In this document: positions 54,501 to 55,252 of the stretch, piece by piece
How positions within the stretch are numbered: the first letter of the stretch is position 1
Layout: every line of letters begins with the position of its first letter
Assembly (NCBI GenBank): GCA_020650975.1
Contig: JAIPMN010000482.1
Location: 1 to 64,000, forward strand
Direction: 5' to 3'
Source: Apostichopus californicus
Lineage: Eukaryota; Echinodermata; Holothuroidea; Aspidochirotida; Stichopodidae
DNA length: 64,000 bases
Program-made: the position numbers and the translations under genes
The notes under the pieces: model-generated
Seen by the model: only the letters and a program-made list of their open reading frames with translations
Databases searched by the model: none
What the model was told of the DNA's origin: nothing

Positions 54501-55252
54501 AACATCTCAGAAAGCAGGCTGCATCAGAAGTAAGGAGTATGATTGGAAGTCAAGACAGGCAGACACAGCTAACATCAAGAAGCGCTCCCCGACTTAGTGA
54601 CTTGCCCCGTAGTGTATCAGTCTTAGTCGGATACGCGGACGAAACGGAAACCACACACTCCAGCAGTAGAGGCAAGCAGAACGCCCGGCTTCGTGGTCAG
54701 GACAATGAAGGATACGATAATTGGGAGGTCACCGGCCTGAGTTACGTCAGCGCTCCACAGGACAGGACCACCTCCGATGACGATAGGCAGAGAATGTTAG
54801 AAGAAAAATTGCAGGTGTATGAAGAGGAGAATGTCCGCATCCAGGAAATGCGATACAAAGAAATGATGCGAGAGGAGGAGGAGCAGGTGCAACCGAGGAG
54901 AGAGGAAGTCGTAGAAGAGCTCTTCATAATAGATGGAGATGAACCATTCCCATTAGATAACCTGTACTTACAGGAAGGCAGCGGTTATCTCAGAGACAGT
55001 CTGGAAGATGACGATTATGAGACAAGTTCAGAATCAACTCTTTCCATTAACGAATACTTTCCAGATTCTAATCATGGCACTCTTAATAGAGACAGCTACA
55101 GCTCGTCTAGAAGTAGAAGCTATAATAACGATGGCCATCACGACGAGGTGGAATTTTCAATGGAAACAAACCATGTCGAAAGAAAGCATTACAAGTCAGC
55201 TTCTAACGACCTAGGCATGAATGGATTCTATGAAATGCAGTCCGGCCTGTAA
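353..55252 (+). CDS. CDH23: Cadherin-23 orthologue, 3' part of gene (55 exons traced)
   Basis: Giant cell-surface calcium-dependent adhesion protein. In vertebrates CDH23 forms the upper part of the hair-cell tip link and binds PCDH15; that role is known for the family, not shown here. The 55 exons given as separate entries join in one open frame of 10,218 nt (3,405 codons plus TAA at 55250-55252); every intron is GT...AG and phases agree at all 54 junctions. Encoded order: end of one EC repeat, 26 more EC repeats, membrane-adjacent domain (about residues 2803-2893 of the window product), transmembrane helix (about 2912-2935), cytoplasmic tail to 3405. Orthology rests on repeat-specific signatures recalled from human CDH23: KDNPENP in w15, RLTSTTT plus DIND in w13, NRRE in w20, YSRL plus PFN-x-G in w9, and the matching domain before the membrane. 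Human CDH23 has 27 EC repeats; this protein should have about 29. The signal peptide, first repeats and promoter are outside the window. Confidence 0.93.
1160..1309 (+). CDS. CDH23: CDH23-like exon 2: middle of w2
   Basis: Phase 0/0; donor gtaaga. It carries VSPTSINNQ and the LDYET variant of the DRE motif. Human EC4 has ISPTSVQ and LDYET at the same places, one of the best N-terminal anchors for orthology. Confidence 0.9.
2305..2413 (+). CDS. CDH23: CDH23-like exon 3: end of w2, start of w3
   Basis: Phase 0/1; donor gtaagt. It ends w2 with the canonical linker DVNDNRPIF and begins w3. The acceptor is the AG at 2303-2304. Confidence 0.9.
3583..3664 (+). repeat. Two-copy tandem repeat, about 45 bp
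   Basis: Two adjacent near-identical units beginning agcggtcaagttatag in intron 3. The sequence just after (3650-3745) belongs to a dispersed repeat also present at 17083-17165. Confidence 0.75.
3650..3745 (+). repeat. Dispersed repeat, copy A
   Basis: Shares a run of about 85 bp with 17083-17165: cagtcacagac, agcttgtca, a middle ending in gatatgat/cagcgccctctgtt. The family is unclassified. The copy at 17 kb was split by a hAT-type MITE. Confidence 0.65.
4174..4301 (+). CDS. CDH23: CDH23-like exon 4: w3 N-terminal half
   Basis: Phase 1/0; donor gtaagt. It encodes the glutamate motif VTEGAMLGT, then ATDEDADLNAE (DxD calcium motif) and SGNEE. The intron before it (1,760 bp) is the longest in the window. 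Confidence 0.9.
4480..4650 (+). repeat. 5'-truncated copy of tRNA-derived SINE
   Basis: Matches the 3' half of the complete SINE at 20789-21165 (gtttgtggctgcaccctatg, then ggagagattgattgaatt, then accaatgacca). The tRNA-like head is missing, typical of 5' truncation on reverse transcription. Confidence 0.8.
4798..5165. repeat. Inverted repeat with two head-to-head tRNA-Thr-like sequences
   Basis: Left arm (about 4798-4935) and right arm (about 5028-5165) are reverse complements with mismatches. Each arm holds a degenerate tRNA-Thr (TGT)-like head: one on the - strand (4800-4877), one on the + strand (5087-5156) with ggatagctcagtcagtaggg and cttgtaa. Neither folds as a functional tRNA; the anticodon and T stems are broken. 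Part of the inner arm (ctttgctggggggtgccagtc) also appears at about 2156-2178. Confidence 0.75.
5214..5344 (+). CDS. CDH23: CDH23-like exon 5: w3 middle
   Basis: Phase 0/2; donor gtgagt. It encodes FRIDPMTGEIT and IDYET, the standard core of an EC repeat. Confidence 0.9.
5593..5857 (+). repeat. Minisatellite, about 22-bp unit, 12 copies
   Basis: Unit gagtttgttatactcatacca with variants, in intron 5. It yields open frames on both strands because the unit lacks stops; these are not genes. Confidence 0.9.
5936..6076. repeat. AT-rich palindromic repeats (three units)
   Basis: Three tandem units, each of the form catatataactat...atatagttat, separated by gggacata or gtcacata. Each can fold into a hairpin; the whole could form a cruciform. 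It ends about 40 bp before the exon 6 acceptor. Confidence 0.8.
6115..6214 (+). CDS. CDH23: CDH23-like exon 6: end of w3, start of w4
   Basis: Phase 2/0; donor gtcagt. It ends w3 with DVNDNSPVF and starts w4 (SSYNTSVTE). Its 3' end and donor are copied 179 bp downstream, see 6371-6425. Confidence 0.9.
6371..6425 (+). repeat. Copy of exon 6 end and its splice donor
   Basis: About 50 bp repeating 6192-6244, including catcagttactga and the donor gtcagtacatctctaagg. The exon-side G is now T, so the copied site reads gat|gtcagt at 6394. Spacing 179 bp. Confidence 0.8.
6537..6639 (+). CDS. CDH23: CDH23-like exon 7: w4 N-terminal half
   Basis: Phase 0/1; donor gtaact. It encodes SDIDSGLGGEITY, with the DxD motif and the following beta strand. 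Confidence 0.9.
7150..7360 (+). repeat. Dispersed repeat family (copy 1)
   Basis: A sequence with agaccttattta, atatgcctca, ttgcaccatttga and a C-rich part ending cctacatgaga; it recurs at 57650-57860 and, more diverged, at 46215-46330. It is preceded by a G run (7053-7066). Family not identified. Confidence 0.6.
7575..7816 (+). CDS. CDH23: CDH23-like exon 8: rest of w4, start of w5
   Basis: Phase 1/0; donor gtaagt. It encodes FEIDGMTGDI, AVDREI, ATDQDEPFN and the linker RDYNDNDPVW; the tryptophan in place of the usual F recalls NHPTW at the end of human EC7. It then opens w5 with LSEDAG. Confidence 0.93.
8413..8642 (+). repeat. Minisatellite, about 31-bp unit, 7-8 copies
   Basis: Unit gggcaatggaacta, agttaccactatacag in intron 8, ending about 90 bp before exon 9. 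Confidence 0.9.
8731..8899 (+). CDS. CDH23: CDH23-like exon 9: w5
   Basis: Phase 0/1; donor gtaagt. It encodes AEDDDVGQNALLTY, FVIDSETGEIF and LDRES. The 31-bp minisatellite at 8413-8642 lies in the preceding intron. Confidence 0.92.
9373..9518 (+). CDS. CDH23: CDH23-like exon 10: end of w5, start of w6
   Basis: Phase 1/0; donor gtagga. It ends w5 with DINDNPPIF and opens w6 with VRENLPENSPVGQ. Confidence 0.92.
9767..9860 (+). repeat. Minisatellite, about 20-bp unit, 5 copies
   Basis: Unit agacttctgcatagcaaaa in intron 10. Confidence 0.9.
10149..10467 (+). CDS. CDH23: CDH23-like exon 11: w6 and start of w7
   Basis: Phase 0/1; donor gtaagt. One large exon holds most of w6 (FQIDPTTGEIF, LDREE, linker DINDNNPVF) and the start of w7 (ISEDFPLF, NASDADQ). 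SEDFPLF resembles SEDVPRE at the start of human EC10, which anchors w7 to EC10. Confidence 0.94.
10930..11228 (+). CDS. CDH23: CDH23-like exon 12: rest of w7, start of w8
   Basis: Phase 1/0; donor gtattg. It encodes FTLDLTTGLLE, LDREL, linker DVNDNGPQF, then VPEDIEAG, which opens w8 as VPEDIPEG opens human EC11. The long frame on the opposite strand is a shadow. Confidence 0.94.
11651..11855 (+). CDS. CDH23: CDH23-like exon 13: w8
   Basis: Phase 0/1; donor gtatga. It encodes TTDEDTDENAGVVY, GNVGDVFEI, VPLDRETLDFY and VVEASD. Human EC11 has RPLDRE and IVEAYN at the same places. Confidence 0.94.
12751..12927 (+). CDS. CDH23: CDH23-like exon 14: end of w8, start of w9
   Basis: Phase 1/1; donor gtgagt. 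The linker reads DVNDVIPEF, with the last calcium-binding N lost. w9 starts with PFYSRLDLVEDA; human EC12 starts QQYSRLGLRETA. Confidence 0.93.
13105..13400 (+). repeat. SINE-like repeat (copy 1)
   Basis: Shares its order of blocks with 50330-50640: a box-B-like gggtcaaatcctcacc, aactagatttctct, ggagtcttt, then agtatttgagaaagt. The head looks tRNA-like but the tRNA species is not clear. Confidence 0.55.
13609..13865 (+). CDS. CDH23: CDH23-like exon 15: rest of w9, start of w10
   Basis: Phase 1/0; donor gtaaag. It encodes FRIDPLTGII and AQDQDSPFNAG, close to human EC12 ATDQAPPFNQG. The linker (IDAGEIPPEF) lacks DxNDN, and w10 opens with SIENLQTGT; human EC12-13 is also non-canonical. Confidence 0.93.
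14220..14442. other. Assembly gap (10 N at 14329-14338) between duplicated flanks
   Basis: The 109 bp left and 104 bp right of the gap are nearly the same sequence; both contain ctctaatgggtaaatgatga and end in agttacat. Either a true tandem repeat that could not be assembled or two haplotypes joined. Confidence 0.85.
14513..14614 (+). CDS. CDH23: CDH23-like exon 16: w10
   Basis: Phase 0/0; donor gtaagt. This part of w10 lacks the DxD calcium motif (it reads ALVENRPADVRY). The human counterpart EC13 lacks it too. It ends FQVNDTT just before the GEI strand. An assembly gap lies in the intron upstream. Confidence 0.88.
14878..15281 (+). repeat. Tandem repeat, about 102-bp unit, 4 copies
   Basis: Units start ccactataccacaatata and contain ccattgtggcaggaccta and gtgtagcaaggctatca. 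Spacings are 105, 98 and 102 bp. It fills most of intron 16 before exon 17. Open frames on both strands are a by-product. Confidence 0.92.
15377..15475 (+). CDS. CDH23: CDH23-like exon 17: w10 continued
   Basis: Phase 0/0; donor gtaagt. It encodes GEITVRVPLDRETNDFFAF and TVIAAGD, standard core of an EC repeat. Confidence 0.91.
16139..16285 (+). CDS. CDH23: CDH23-like exon 18: end of w10, start of w11
   Basis: Phase 0/0; donor gtaagc. It has the canonical linker DANDNTPIF, then VRIPEDSPTQ and TDLDINQNAQ. Human EC14 opens VSIPEDCPVG. Confidence 0.93.
16555..17082. mobile_element. hAT-type MITE, 528 bp, nested in an older repeat
   Basis: Terminal inverted repeats of 16 bp (caggggttccctaact at the left; its complement at the right end). 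It is flanked by a perfect 8-bp target duplication atctacag (16547-16554 and 17083-17090), the length typical of hAT. The subterminal part is rich in ggggttcgtg-like runs as in hAT/ZBED elements. No transposase frame; non-autonomous. Confidence 0.9.
17083..17165 (+). repeat. Dispersed repeat, copy B (split by the hAT MITE)
   Basis: Continues the sequence ttatgatctacag found just left of the MITE (16543-16554). Removing the MITE and one target copy gives the same order as in copy A at 3650. Confidence 0.7.
17755..17883 (+). CDS. CDH23: CDH23-like exon 19: w11 middle
   Basis: Phase 0/0; donor gtaagc. It encodes GNREGAFTF and RPLNREF. The intron before it contains the hAT-type MITE. Confidence 0.91.
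18228..18353 (+). CDS. CDH23: CDH23-like exon 20: end of w11, start of w12
   Basis: Phase 0/0; donor gtaaaa. It encodes AFDGGVPRLESS, linker DANDNAPLF, and the start of w12 (YSFEIIE). Confidence 0.92.
18977..19201 (+). CDS. CDH23: CDH23-like exon 21: w12
   Basis: Phase 0/0; donor gtagag. It encodes TDNDLPSTNNLVF, GNEEDKFEI and PLDRETLDSY. The last bases of this exon and its donor form the unit of a 28-bp array that runs on for about 280 bp; see the repeat entry. Confidence 0.92.
19192..19480 (+). repeat. 28-bp minisatellite built from exon 21 end and splice donor
   Basis: The unit is gtagagtacttaatactcac plus agtatcag. The true exon ends ...agtatcag with donor gtagag at 19202; further copies of the same exon-end/donor pair begin at 19230, 19258 and so on, about 10 in all, with degenerate copies to about 19590. 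Confidence 0.92.
19849..20061 (+). CDS. CDH23: CDH23-like exon 22: end of w12, start of w13
   Basis: Phase 0/0; donor gtacta. It has the linker DENDNAPEF (human EC15: DENDNAPMF), then VEEGVRS, ASDRDLGVN and FFSIDPIQ. Confidence 0.93.
20789..21165 (+). mobile_element. Full-length tRNA-derived SINE
   Basis: The head has a pol III A box (tggtcaagtgg) and B box (ggttcgagccc) spaced as in a tRNA of Ser/Leu type. The body follows and the 3' end is agcgctatataagtg. It lies in intron 22, ending just before the exon 23 acceptor. A 5'-truncated relative is at 4480-4650. Confidence 0.88.
21183..21299 (+). CDS. CDH23: CDH23-like exon 23: w13
   Basis: Phase 0/0; donor gtgagc. It encodes VELDRETLDEY and ends RLTSTTT. 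Human EC16 carries RLTSTTT at the same place, a strong signature. A full-length SINE ends just upstream of its acceptor. Confidence 0.93.
21719..21759 (-). ncRNA. Hammerhead-ribozyme-like hairpin (candidate)
   Basis: On the - strand: gcct, core ctgaaga, one extra a, stem gatcc / loop tgcta / stem ggatc, core gaaa, then cgtc, then aggc. The outer gcct/aggc pair (stem I). The core fits CUGANGA...GAAA...GUC. Against: the extra base before stem II and a two-base stem III without a loop. Such motifs are known at the ends of Penelope-like retroelements; I could not identify an element around it. Confidence 0.4.
22120..22297 (+). CDS. CDH23: CDH23-like exon 24: end of w13, start of w14
   Basis: Phase 0/1; donor gtacaa. 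It has linker DINDSRPTF, then ILEESPNAF and DPDLGSGGRVTY. Confidence 0.93.
22727..22854 (+). CDS. CDH23: CDH23-like exon 25: w14
   Basis: Phase 1/0; donor gtaagg. It encodes FFINSATGLLTV and PLDYET. Confidence 0.92.
23002..23056 (+). repeat. (TCTG)n microsatellite
   Basis: Run of ctgt/tctg units in intron 25, with imperfect flanks. Confidence 0.9.
23739..23948 (+). CDS. CDH23: CDH23-like exon 26: end of w14, start of w15
   Basis: Phase 0/0; donor gtaatt. The linker reads NVNDNTPRF, with the first D replaced by N. w15 opens with TVTISENVNVGT and ATDADLGLPG; human EC18 has NITISENSPV. Confidence 0.93.
24600..24707 (+). CDS. CDH23: CDH23-like exon 27: w15
   Basis: Phase 0/0; donor gtgagt. It encodes LDRETTPSYRLTLEAKDNPENP. 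KDNPENP is identical to human CDH23 EC18 and is one of the clearest orthology marks. Confidence 0.94.
25144..25230 (+). repeat. AAT / GAT trinucleotide microsatellite
   Basis: aataat units followed by gatgat and gaagat units in intron 27. Confidence 0.85.
25511..25630 (+). CDS. CDH23: CDH23-like exon 28: end of w15, start of w16
   Basis: Phase 0/0; donor gtaact. The linker is degenerate (DADDVPPTF). w16 opens with ILENSFAGTLVDM. Confidence 0.91.
26427..26526 (+). CDS. CDH23: CDH23-like exon 29: w16
   Basis: Phase 0/1; donor gtaaat. It encodes DRPIRAVDSDEVSVIVY; the few extra residues before the DxD motif match the insertion LNGPILALDAD of human EC19. Confidence 0.9.
27149..27190 (+). repeat. 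AT/CA dinucleotide-rich microsatellite
   Basis: Mixed tatata and acatacac in intron 29, about 50 bp before exon 30. Confidence 0.75.
27239..27430 (+). CDS. CDH23: CDH23-like exon 30: end of w16, start of w17
   Basis: Phase 1/1; donor gtaaga. It encodes VFDHEVKSSY (DHE in place of DRE), linker DANDNEPLL and FTIPENSAGG. Confidence 0.93.
27505..28020. repeat. Unclassified dispersed repeat, possibly non-LTR element tail
   Basis: Begins with tatatatagcgcttaat and gcgctttataaag, a pattern common at 3' ends of LINE/SINE families, and continues with higher GC than its flanks (gttagttccaaagagacgg, gatgtgatcaaact). The - strand has two overlapping frames with no recognisable protein. Confidence 0.45.
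28349..28464 (+). CDS. CDH23: CDH23-like exon 31: w17
   Basis: Phase 1/0; donor gtaggt. It encodes ASDGDGDMVRF, GGGDRFII and AETGEIT. A 48-bp minisatellite begins exactly at the donor. Confidence 0.92.
28465..28960 (+). repeat. 48-bp minisatellite starting at the exon 31 splice donor
   Basis: About 10 copies of gtaagtaggtgtatatgctt followed by atatgtatgctttagtagtc and tggtaat. The first unit starts exactly at the true donor (gtaggtgtat, 28465); later units carry gtaagtaggt, which is a better donor match than the real one. Confidence 0.93.
29420..29879 (+). CDS. CDH23: CDH23-like exon 32: end of w17 and most of w18
   Basis: Phase 0/1; donor gttagt. The largest extracellular exon (460 bp). 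It encodes AILDRERQASY, linker DINDSPPVF, SVSESEEGT, a long insertion in w18 (VTILDPNGRDISAEIDSSD) and VDRELVSE. Human EC21 has an insertion at the same place, and both run into the PNA motif. Confidence 0.95.
30421..30530 (+). repeat. Polypyrimidine tract
   Basis: Almost pure C/T over about 110 bp (cctcccct, ttccttcc, ctccctct units) in intron 32; a possible triplex or H-DNA former. Confidence 0.85.
30758..30964 (+). CDS. CDH23: CDH23-like exon 33: end of w18, start of w19
   Basis: Phase 1/1; donor gtgagt. It has linker DINDNAPVI, LQEESSIGT, DDLDQGEGGRITY and MIDPDT. The 3' half of the exon and its donor are repeated twice in the following intron (period 112 bp). Confidence 0.93.
30865..31195 (+). 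repeat. 112-bp triplication of exon 33 end and donor
   Basis: The 3' half of exon 33 plus gtgagt is repeated with donors at 30965 (true), 31077 and 31189. Both intronic copies keep the reading frame open within the copied coding part. Reading past the true donor meets a stop 10 codons on (30991-30993), and a 20-bp intron would be too short, so the copies are probably not exons. Confidence 0.9.
31418..31725 (+). CDS. CDH23: CDH23-like exon 34: rest of w19, start of w20
   Basis: Phase 1/0; donor gtaggt. It encodes IDREDISWVNFTV and AIDNGAP, close to human EC22 (VHWLNFTVRASDNGSP), linker DINDNNPSF, and the w20 start with DPDAGDFGAVTY. Confidence 0.95.
31855..32055 (+). repeat. 10-bp minisatellite (catttgtctc)n
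   Basis: Runs of tcatttgtct and tcatttattt in intron 34. Frames through it translate to SFVSFV or SHLSHL strings and are artefacts. Confidence 0.93.
32129..32248 (+). CDS. CDH23: CDH23-like exon 35: w20
   Basis: Phase 0/0; donor gtaagg. It encodes LDRESVSQYSL, AKDNPAG and NRRETS. Human EC23 has AKDNPGD and NRRENS. Confidence 0.95.
32985..33221 (+). repeat. 53-bp repeat carrying splice acceptor copies
   Basis: Five units (tatttatggattaca, cgttatgtttcatccag, gtggttattatcagttcc). The AG of each unit ends at 33009, 33062, 33168 and 33221; in the unit ending at 33115 it is changed to AT. The last is the true acceptor of exon 36. Confidence 0.93.
33222..33396 (+). CDS. CDH23: CDH23-like exon 36: end of w20, start of w21
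   Basis: Phase 0/1; donor gtcagt. The linker is degenerate (DTNEFAPRS). w21 has LREGESPGT and LDPDTPEDPL. Its acceptor is the last of five 53-bp repeats. Confidence 0.92.
33969..34078 (+). CDS. CDH23: CDH23-like exon 37: w21
   Basis: Phase 1/0; donor gtaaga. It encodes FTINQTTGEIIL; the DRE motif is replaced by IDSDNSS. Human EC24 also lacks DRE. Confidence 0.88.
35104..35332 (+). CDS. CDH23: CDH23-like exon 38: end of w21, start of w22
   Basis: Phase 0/1; donor gtaagt. It encodes ISDGGIPEQTT, linker DINDSPPSF, VSEDFDTT, ATDPDEQSVLTY and LFRIS. Confidence 0.93.
35631..35831 (+). CDS. CDH23: CDH23-like exon 39: end of w22, start of w23
   Basis: Phase 1/1; donor gtatga. It encodes DTGEIRF, MFDHETQNFY, the degenerate linker DISDVEPRF and VLENQPNG. 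Confidence 0.92.
36272..36492 (+). CDS. CDH23: CDH23-like exon 40: w23
   Basis: Phase 1/0; donor gtaagt. It encodes TVVAADNN in place of the DxD motif, LAIDPLTGVIT and PLDREILERL. Confidence 0.93.
37679..37859 (+). CDS. CDH23: CDH23-like exon 41: end of w23, start of w24
   Basis: Phase 0/1; donor gtaaaa. It has linker DENDNAPTF, VTESAGTS, ATDQDSGINALVSY and EGNIA. Confidence 0.92.
37934..37957 (+). other. G-quadruplex motif in intron 41
   Basis: Four G tracts (4, 3, 4, 6) with loops A, TA and AAGA. It lies inside a G-rich segment (37890-38030) that contains two or three related units. Confidence 0.7.
38578..38801 (+). CDS. CDH23: CDH23-like exon 42: end of w24, start of w25
   Basis: Phase 1/0; donor gtaaga. 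It encodes GIDETNGRITL, no DRE (LADPPSEF), AFDRGSPSQST and the degenerate linker NDEDRRPVF. Confidence 0.9.
39361..39381 (+). other. G-quadruplex motif in intron 42
   Basis: G tracts of 3, 5, 4 and 4 with loops T, A and AGA. The same intron has a C-rich run on this strand at 39653-39670. Confidence 0.7.
39934..40131 (+). CDS. CDH23: CDH23-like exon 43: w25
   Basis: Phase 0/0; donor gtgagt. It encodes NEPPGYLIVCL, TYPDIDTSGDDITYEF, FTLNSTTGKLY and ADRESESSY. Its 3' end and donor are repeated once 157 bp downstream. Confidence 0.92.
40060..40373 (+). repeat. 157-bp duplication of exon 43 end and donor
   Basis: Copy at 40217-40373 reproduces the last 72 bp of exon 43, the donor gtgagt (true 40132, copy 40289) and about 85 bp of intron with few changes. 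Confidence 0.92.
40860..40958 (+). CDS. CDH23: CDH23-like exon 44: end of w25, start of w26
   Basis: Phase 0/0; donor gtaaat. It encodes VIARSEGGATPF and the degenerate linker DKDDSEPTF. Confidence 0.89.
41005..41360 (+). repeat. (CATT)n-rich minisatellite
   Basis: cattcattcatttagt and ggtttgttcattcatt units in intron 44. Confidence 0.92.
41989..42112 (+). CDS. CDH23: CDH23-like exon 45: w26
   Basis: Phase 0/1; donor gtaagc. It encodes IDENIELLSVIGSITPAVD and VFYCIV. Human EC26 has GNVTGAVDAD and VYYFIAAGNEE at the same place, the anchor for w26. Confidence 0.9.
42533..42910 (+). repeat. 54-bp minisatellite, 7 copies
   Basis: Unit includes cagcctggctgcaggatgct, gactgcaaggcacaaaaga and ttaatatg, in intron 45. 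The unit length is a multiple of three and has no stops in several frames, hence the spurious open frames on both strands. Confidence 0.93.
43006..43248 (+). CDS. CDH23: CDH23-like exon 46: w26 and start of w27
   Basis: Phase 1/1; donor gtagga. It encodes GNEDGFFMIDRATGDI, LRELDYE (human LRDLDRE), an insertion with NDSCTFNAS, and the linker NNLDDNPVRF. It starts w27 with FIMAG. Confidence 0.93.
43785..44310 (+). repeat. 99-bp tandem repeat, 4-5 copies
   Basis: Units contain gacaatagtact, gacagtatgaaataataca and aaaagaataacattatcac. Spacing 94-99 bp. Intron 46. Confidence 0.9.
44844..44985 (+). CDS. CDH23: CDH23-like exon 47: w27
   Basis: Phase 1/2; donor gtaagt. It encodes SLDATVGSTVIIVQTIDPD; human EC27 has ATDAKVGSELIQVLALDAD. 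The donor sits two bases into a valine codon, which is completed by the next exon. Confidence 0.9.
45223..45783. mobile_element. Foldback (MITE-like) element between TTAA sites, 561 bp
   Basis: Arms 45223-45430 and 45572-45783 are reverse complements over about 200 bp with mismatches (aagaataatccagg at the left, cctggactattctt at the right; also gaacataatctaagcatt). TTAA lies at both outer ends (45223-45226, 45780-45783), the target used by piggyBac-like elements, but the tips do not show the usual CCC start. No coding capacity. Confidence 0.8.
46215..46330 (+). repeat. Dispersed repeat family (diverged copy)
   Basis: Keeps tagaccttattttagcc-like and caccatttcaca blocks of the family seen at 7150 and 57650. 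Preceded by a C run (46174-46182). Confidence 0.4.
46524..46653 (+). CDS. CDH23: CDH23-like exon 48: w27
   Basis: Phase 2/0; donor gtgagt. It encodes FAIDPDTGRIFTN and REFIRDDQRG. Confidence 0.91.
47330..47695 (+). repeat. 120-bp tandem repeat, 3 copies
   Basis: Units start cttgtctttataaaaaa and include gatttttgtgtctcagtaa and gacagactttgattgattc. Copies are almost identical, so the array is young. Intron 48. Confidence 0.93.
48170..48258 (+). CDS. CDH23: CDH23-like exon 49: end of w27, membrane-adjacent domain
   Basis: Phase 0/2; donor gtaatg. It encodes FDSSQQVILEVLDTVG and RDREEYI. Human CDH23 has LRDDQRVKIVINEIPDRV and EEEFI directly after EC27, so this is the start of the membrane-adjacent domain. 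Confidence 0.9.
49171..49334. mobile_element. Short MITE, 164 bp
   Basis: Ends caggcatgagc (left) and, in complement, cagggatgagc (right), 10 of 11 matching. Both ends are directly flanked by atttgt (49165-49170, 49335-49340), a possible 6-bp target duplication. An inner palindrome ttccgcgaattcgcggaa lies near the left end. Family uncertain; hAT-like tips. Confidence 0.65.
49681..49833 (+). CDS. CDH23: CDH23-like exon 50: membrane-adjacent domain
   Basis: Phase 2/2; donor gtaata. It encodes LMRISCGTVFIDEISVFLD and LFHVRDSESGEI, matching human LLSNITGAIVNTDNVQFHV and LIHVVNRDTNRI. This ferredoxin-like domain is shared by CDH23 and PCDH15 families. Confidence 0.92.
49946..50005 (+). pseudogene. 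tRNA-Lys (CTT)-like fragment
   Basis: gcccggctaactcagtcggt, aaagcgtgagaca, cttagtctctgggtca matches the acceptor, D and anticodon arms of tRNA-Lys. The T arm and 3' end are missing and U33 is changed. A pseudogene or SINE head. Confidence 0.8.
50330..50640 (+). repeat. SINE-like repeat (copy 2)
   Basis: Same block order as 13105-13400: ggttcaaattctcacc, gtctcttccacggat, agtatttaagaaagt. Both copies have the same orientation. Confidence 0.55.
51090..51156 (+). CDS. CDH23: CDH23-like exon 51: stalk before the membrane
   Basis: Phase 2/0; donor gtaagt. A short exon encoding KLEENSANRVDLPILSGG, the link between the membrane-adjacent domain and the transmembrane helix. Confidence 0.86.
51310..51720 (+). 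mobile_element. Harbinger/PIF-like transposase relic (candidate)
   Basis: A short frame at 51532-51696 contains KSTVACCVLHNFLS, very like the conserved C-terminal ACCVLHNF motif of Harbinger (PIF/HARBI1) nucleases. Nothing else of the transposase remains; the segment to its left (51310-51440) is rich in gatct-like inverted pieces. Intron 51. Confidence 0.5.
51934..52058 (+). CDS. CDH23: CDH23-like exon 52: transmembrane helix
   Basis: Phase 0/2; donor gtaaaa. After a short PTGTGTAASR segment comes one long hydrophobic helix (starting LGFLGLLFLLLGAF), then a cysteine cluster at the inner face (CGICC, continuing CC in the next exon), a plausible palmitoylation site. Confidence 0.93.
53000..53071 (+). 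CDS. CDH23: CDH23-like exon 53: juxtamembrane tail
   Basis: Phase 2/2; donor gtgaga. It encodes CCGRTRAKNG then AGASGSGTDKVV. Basic residues directly after the cysteine cluster fit an inner-membrane stop-transfer segment; human CDH23 has RKLKAIVAGSAGN here. Confidence 0.85.
53513..53576 (+). CDS. CDH23: CDH23-like exon 54: cytoplasmic tail
   Basis: Phase 2/0; donor gtaagg. A small exon encoding YTAYNETGDWSLQKEFEAQ. Frame and phase continue cleanly into the last exon. Confidence 0.84.
53999..55252 (+). CDS. CDH23: CDH23-like exon 55 (last): cytoplasmic tail
   Basis: Acceptor AG at 53997-53998; codes for 417 residues, stop TAA at 55250. The tail is low-complexity and polar, and I saw no similarity to the vertebrate CDH23 tail beyond the first residues. 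It contains a 40-residue tandem duplication (DNA 54194-54430), an acidic/basic helical stretch likely to be coiled coil or a single alpha helix (about 54775-54925), serine-rich segments, and ends ...EMQSGL. S-G-L fits a class I PDZ ligand; human CDH23 also ends in one (TEL). An upstream in-frame ATG at 53915 is in the intron and is not the start. Confidence 0.93.
   Translation, partial: EQTMDFGTDNAYQVDKAYDALLMTSFVGGGHMTDGNGSSQKSGTLRSSMKKGFARDRYNTIGTTHSDGSVSFQTDEVDAAGGGRYPRMQETSFIENSSMVSGGTNSDGSVSFQTDKVDAARVGTYPRMQETSFIENSSMVRGGTNTTGRREGSGRVKKGMSTSYIDREHLRKQAASEVRSMIGSQDRQTQLTSRSAPRLSDLPRSVSVLVGYADETETTHSSSRGKQNARLRGQDNEGYDNWEVTGLSYVSAPQDRTTSDDDRQRMLEEKLQVYEEENVRIQEMRYKEMMREEEEQVQPRREEVVEELFIIDGDEPFPLDNLYLQEGSGYLRDSLEDDDYETSSESTLSINEYFPDSNHGTLNRDSYSSSRSRSYNNDGHHDEVEFSMETNHVERKHYKSASNDLGMNGFYEMQSGL
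54194..54430 (+). repeat. In-frame 120-bp coding duplication in the tail
   Basis: Two units of exactly 120 bp (54194-54313 and 54314-54430) encode 40 residues each, beginning SDGSVSFQTD and containing YPRMQETSFIENSSM. A few replacements differ between units (for example GGGRY against RVGTY). Confidence 0.95.

Noticed and set aside
54071-54505. 144-codon frame on the - strand opposite the last exon
   Set aside because: Shadow frame over the duplicated tail segment, with no similarity to known proteins.
353-55252. Several separate protocadherin genes
   Set aside because: No signal peptide, start or poly(A) site interrupts the series; all intron phases fit one transcript and there is only one transmembrane helix.
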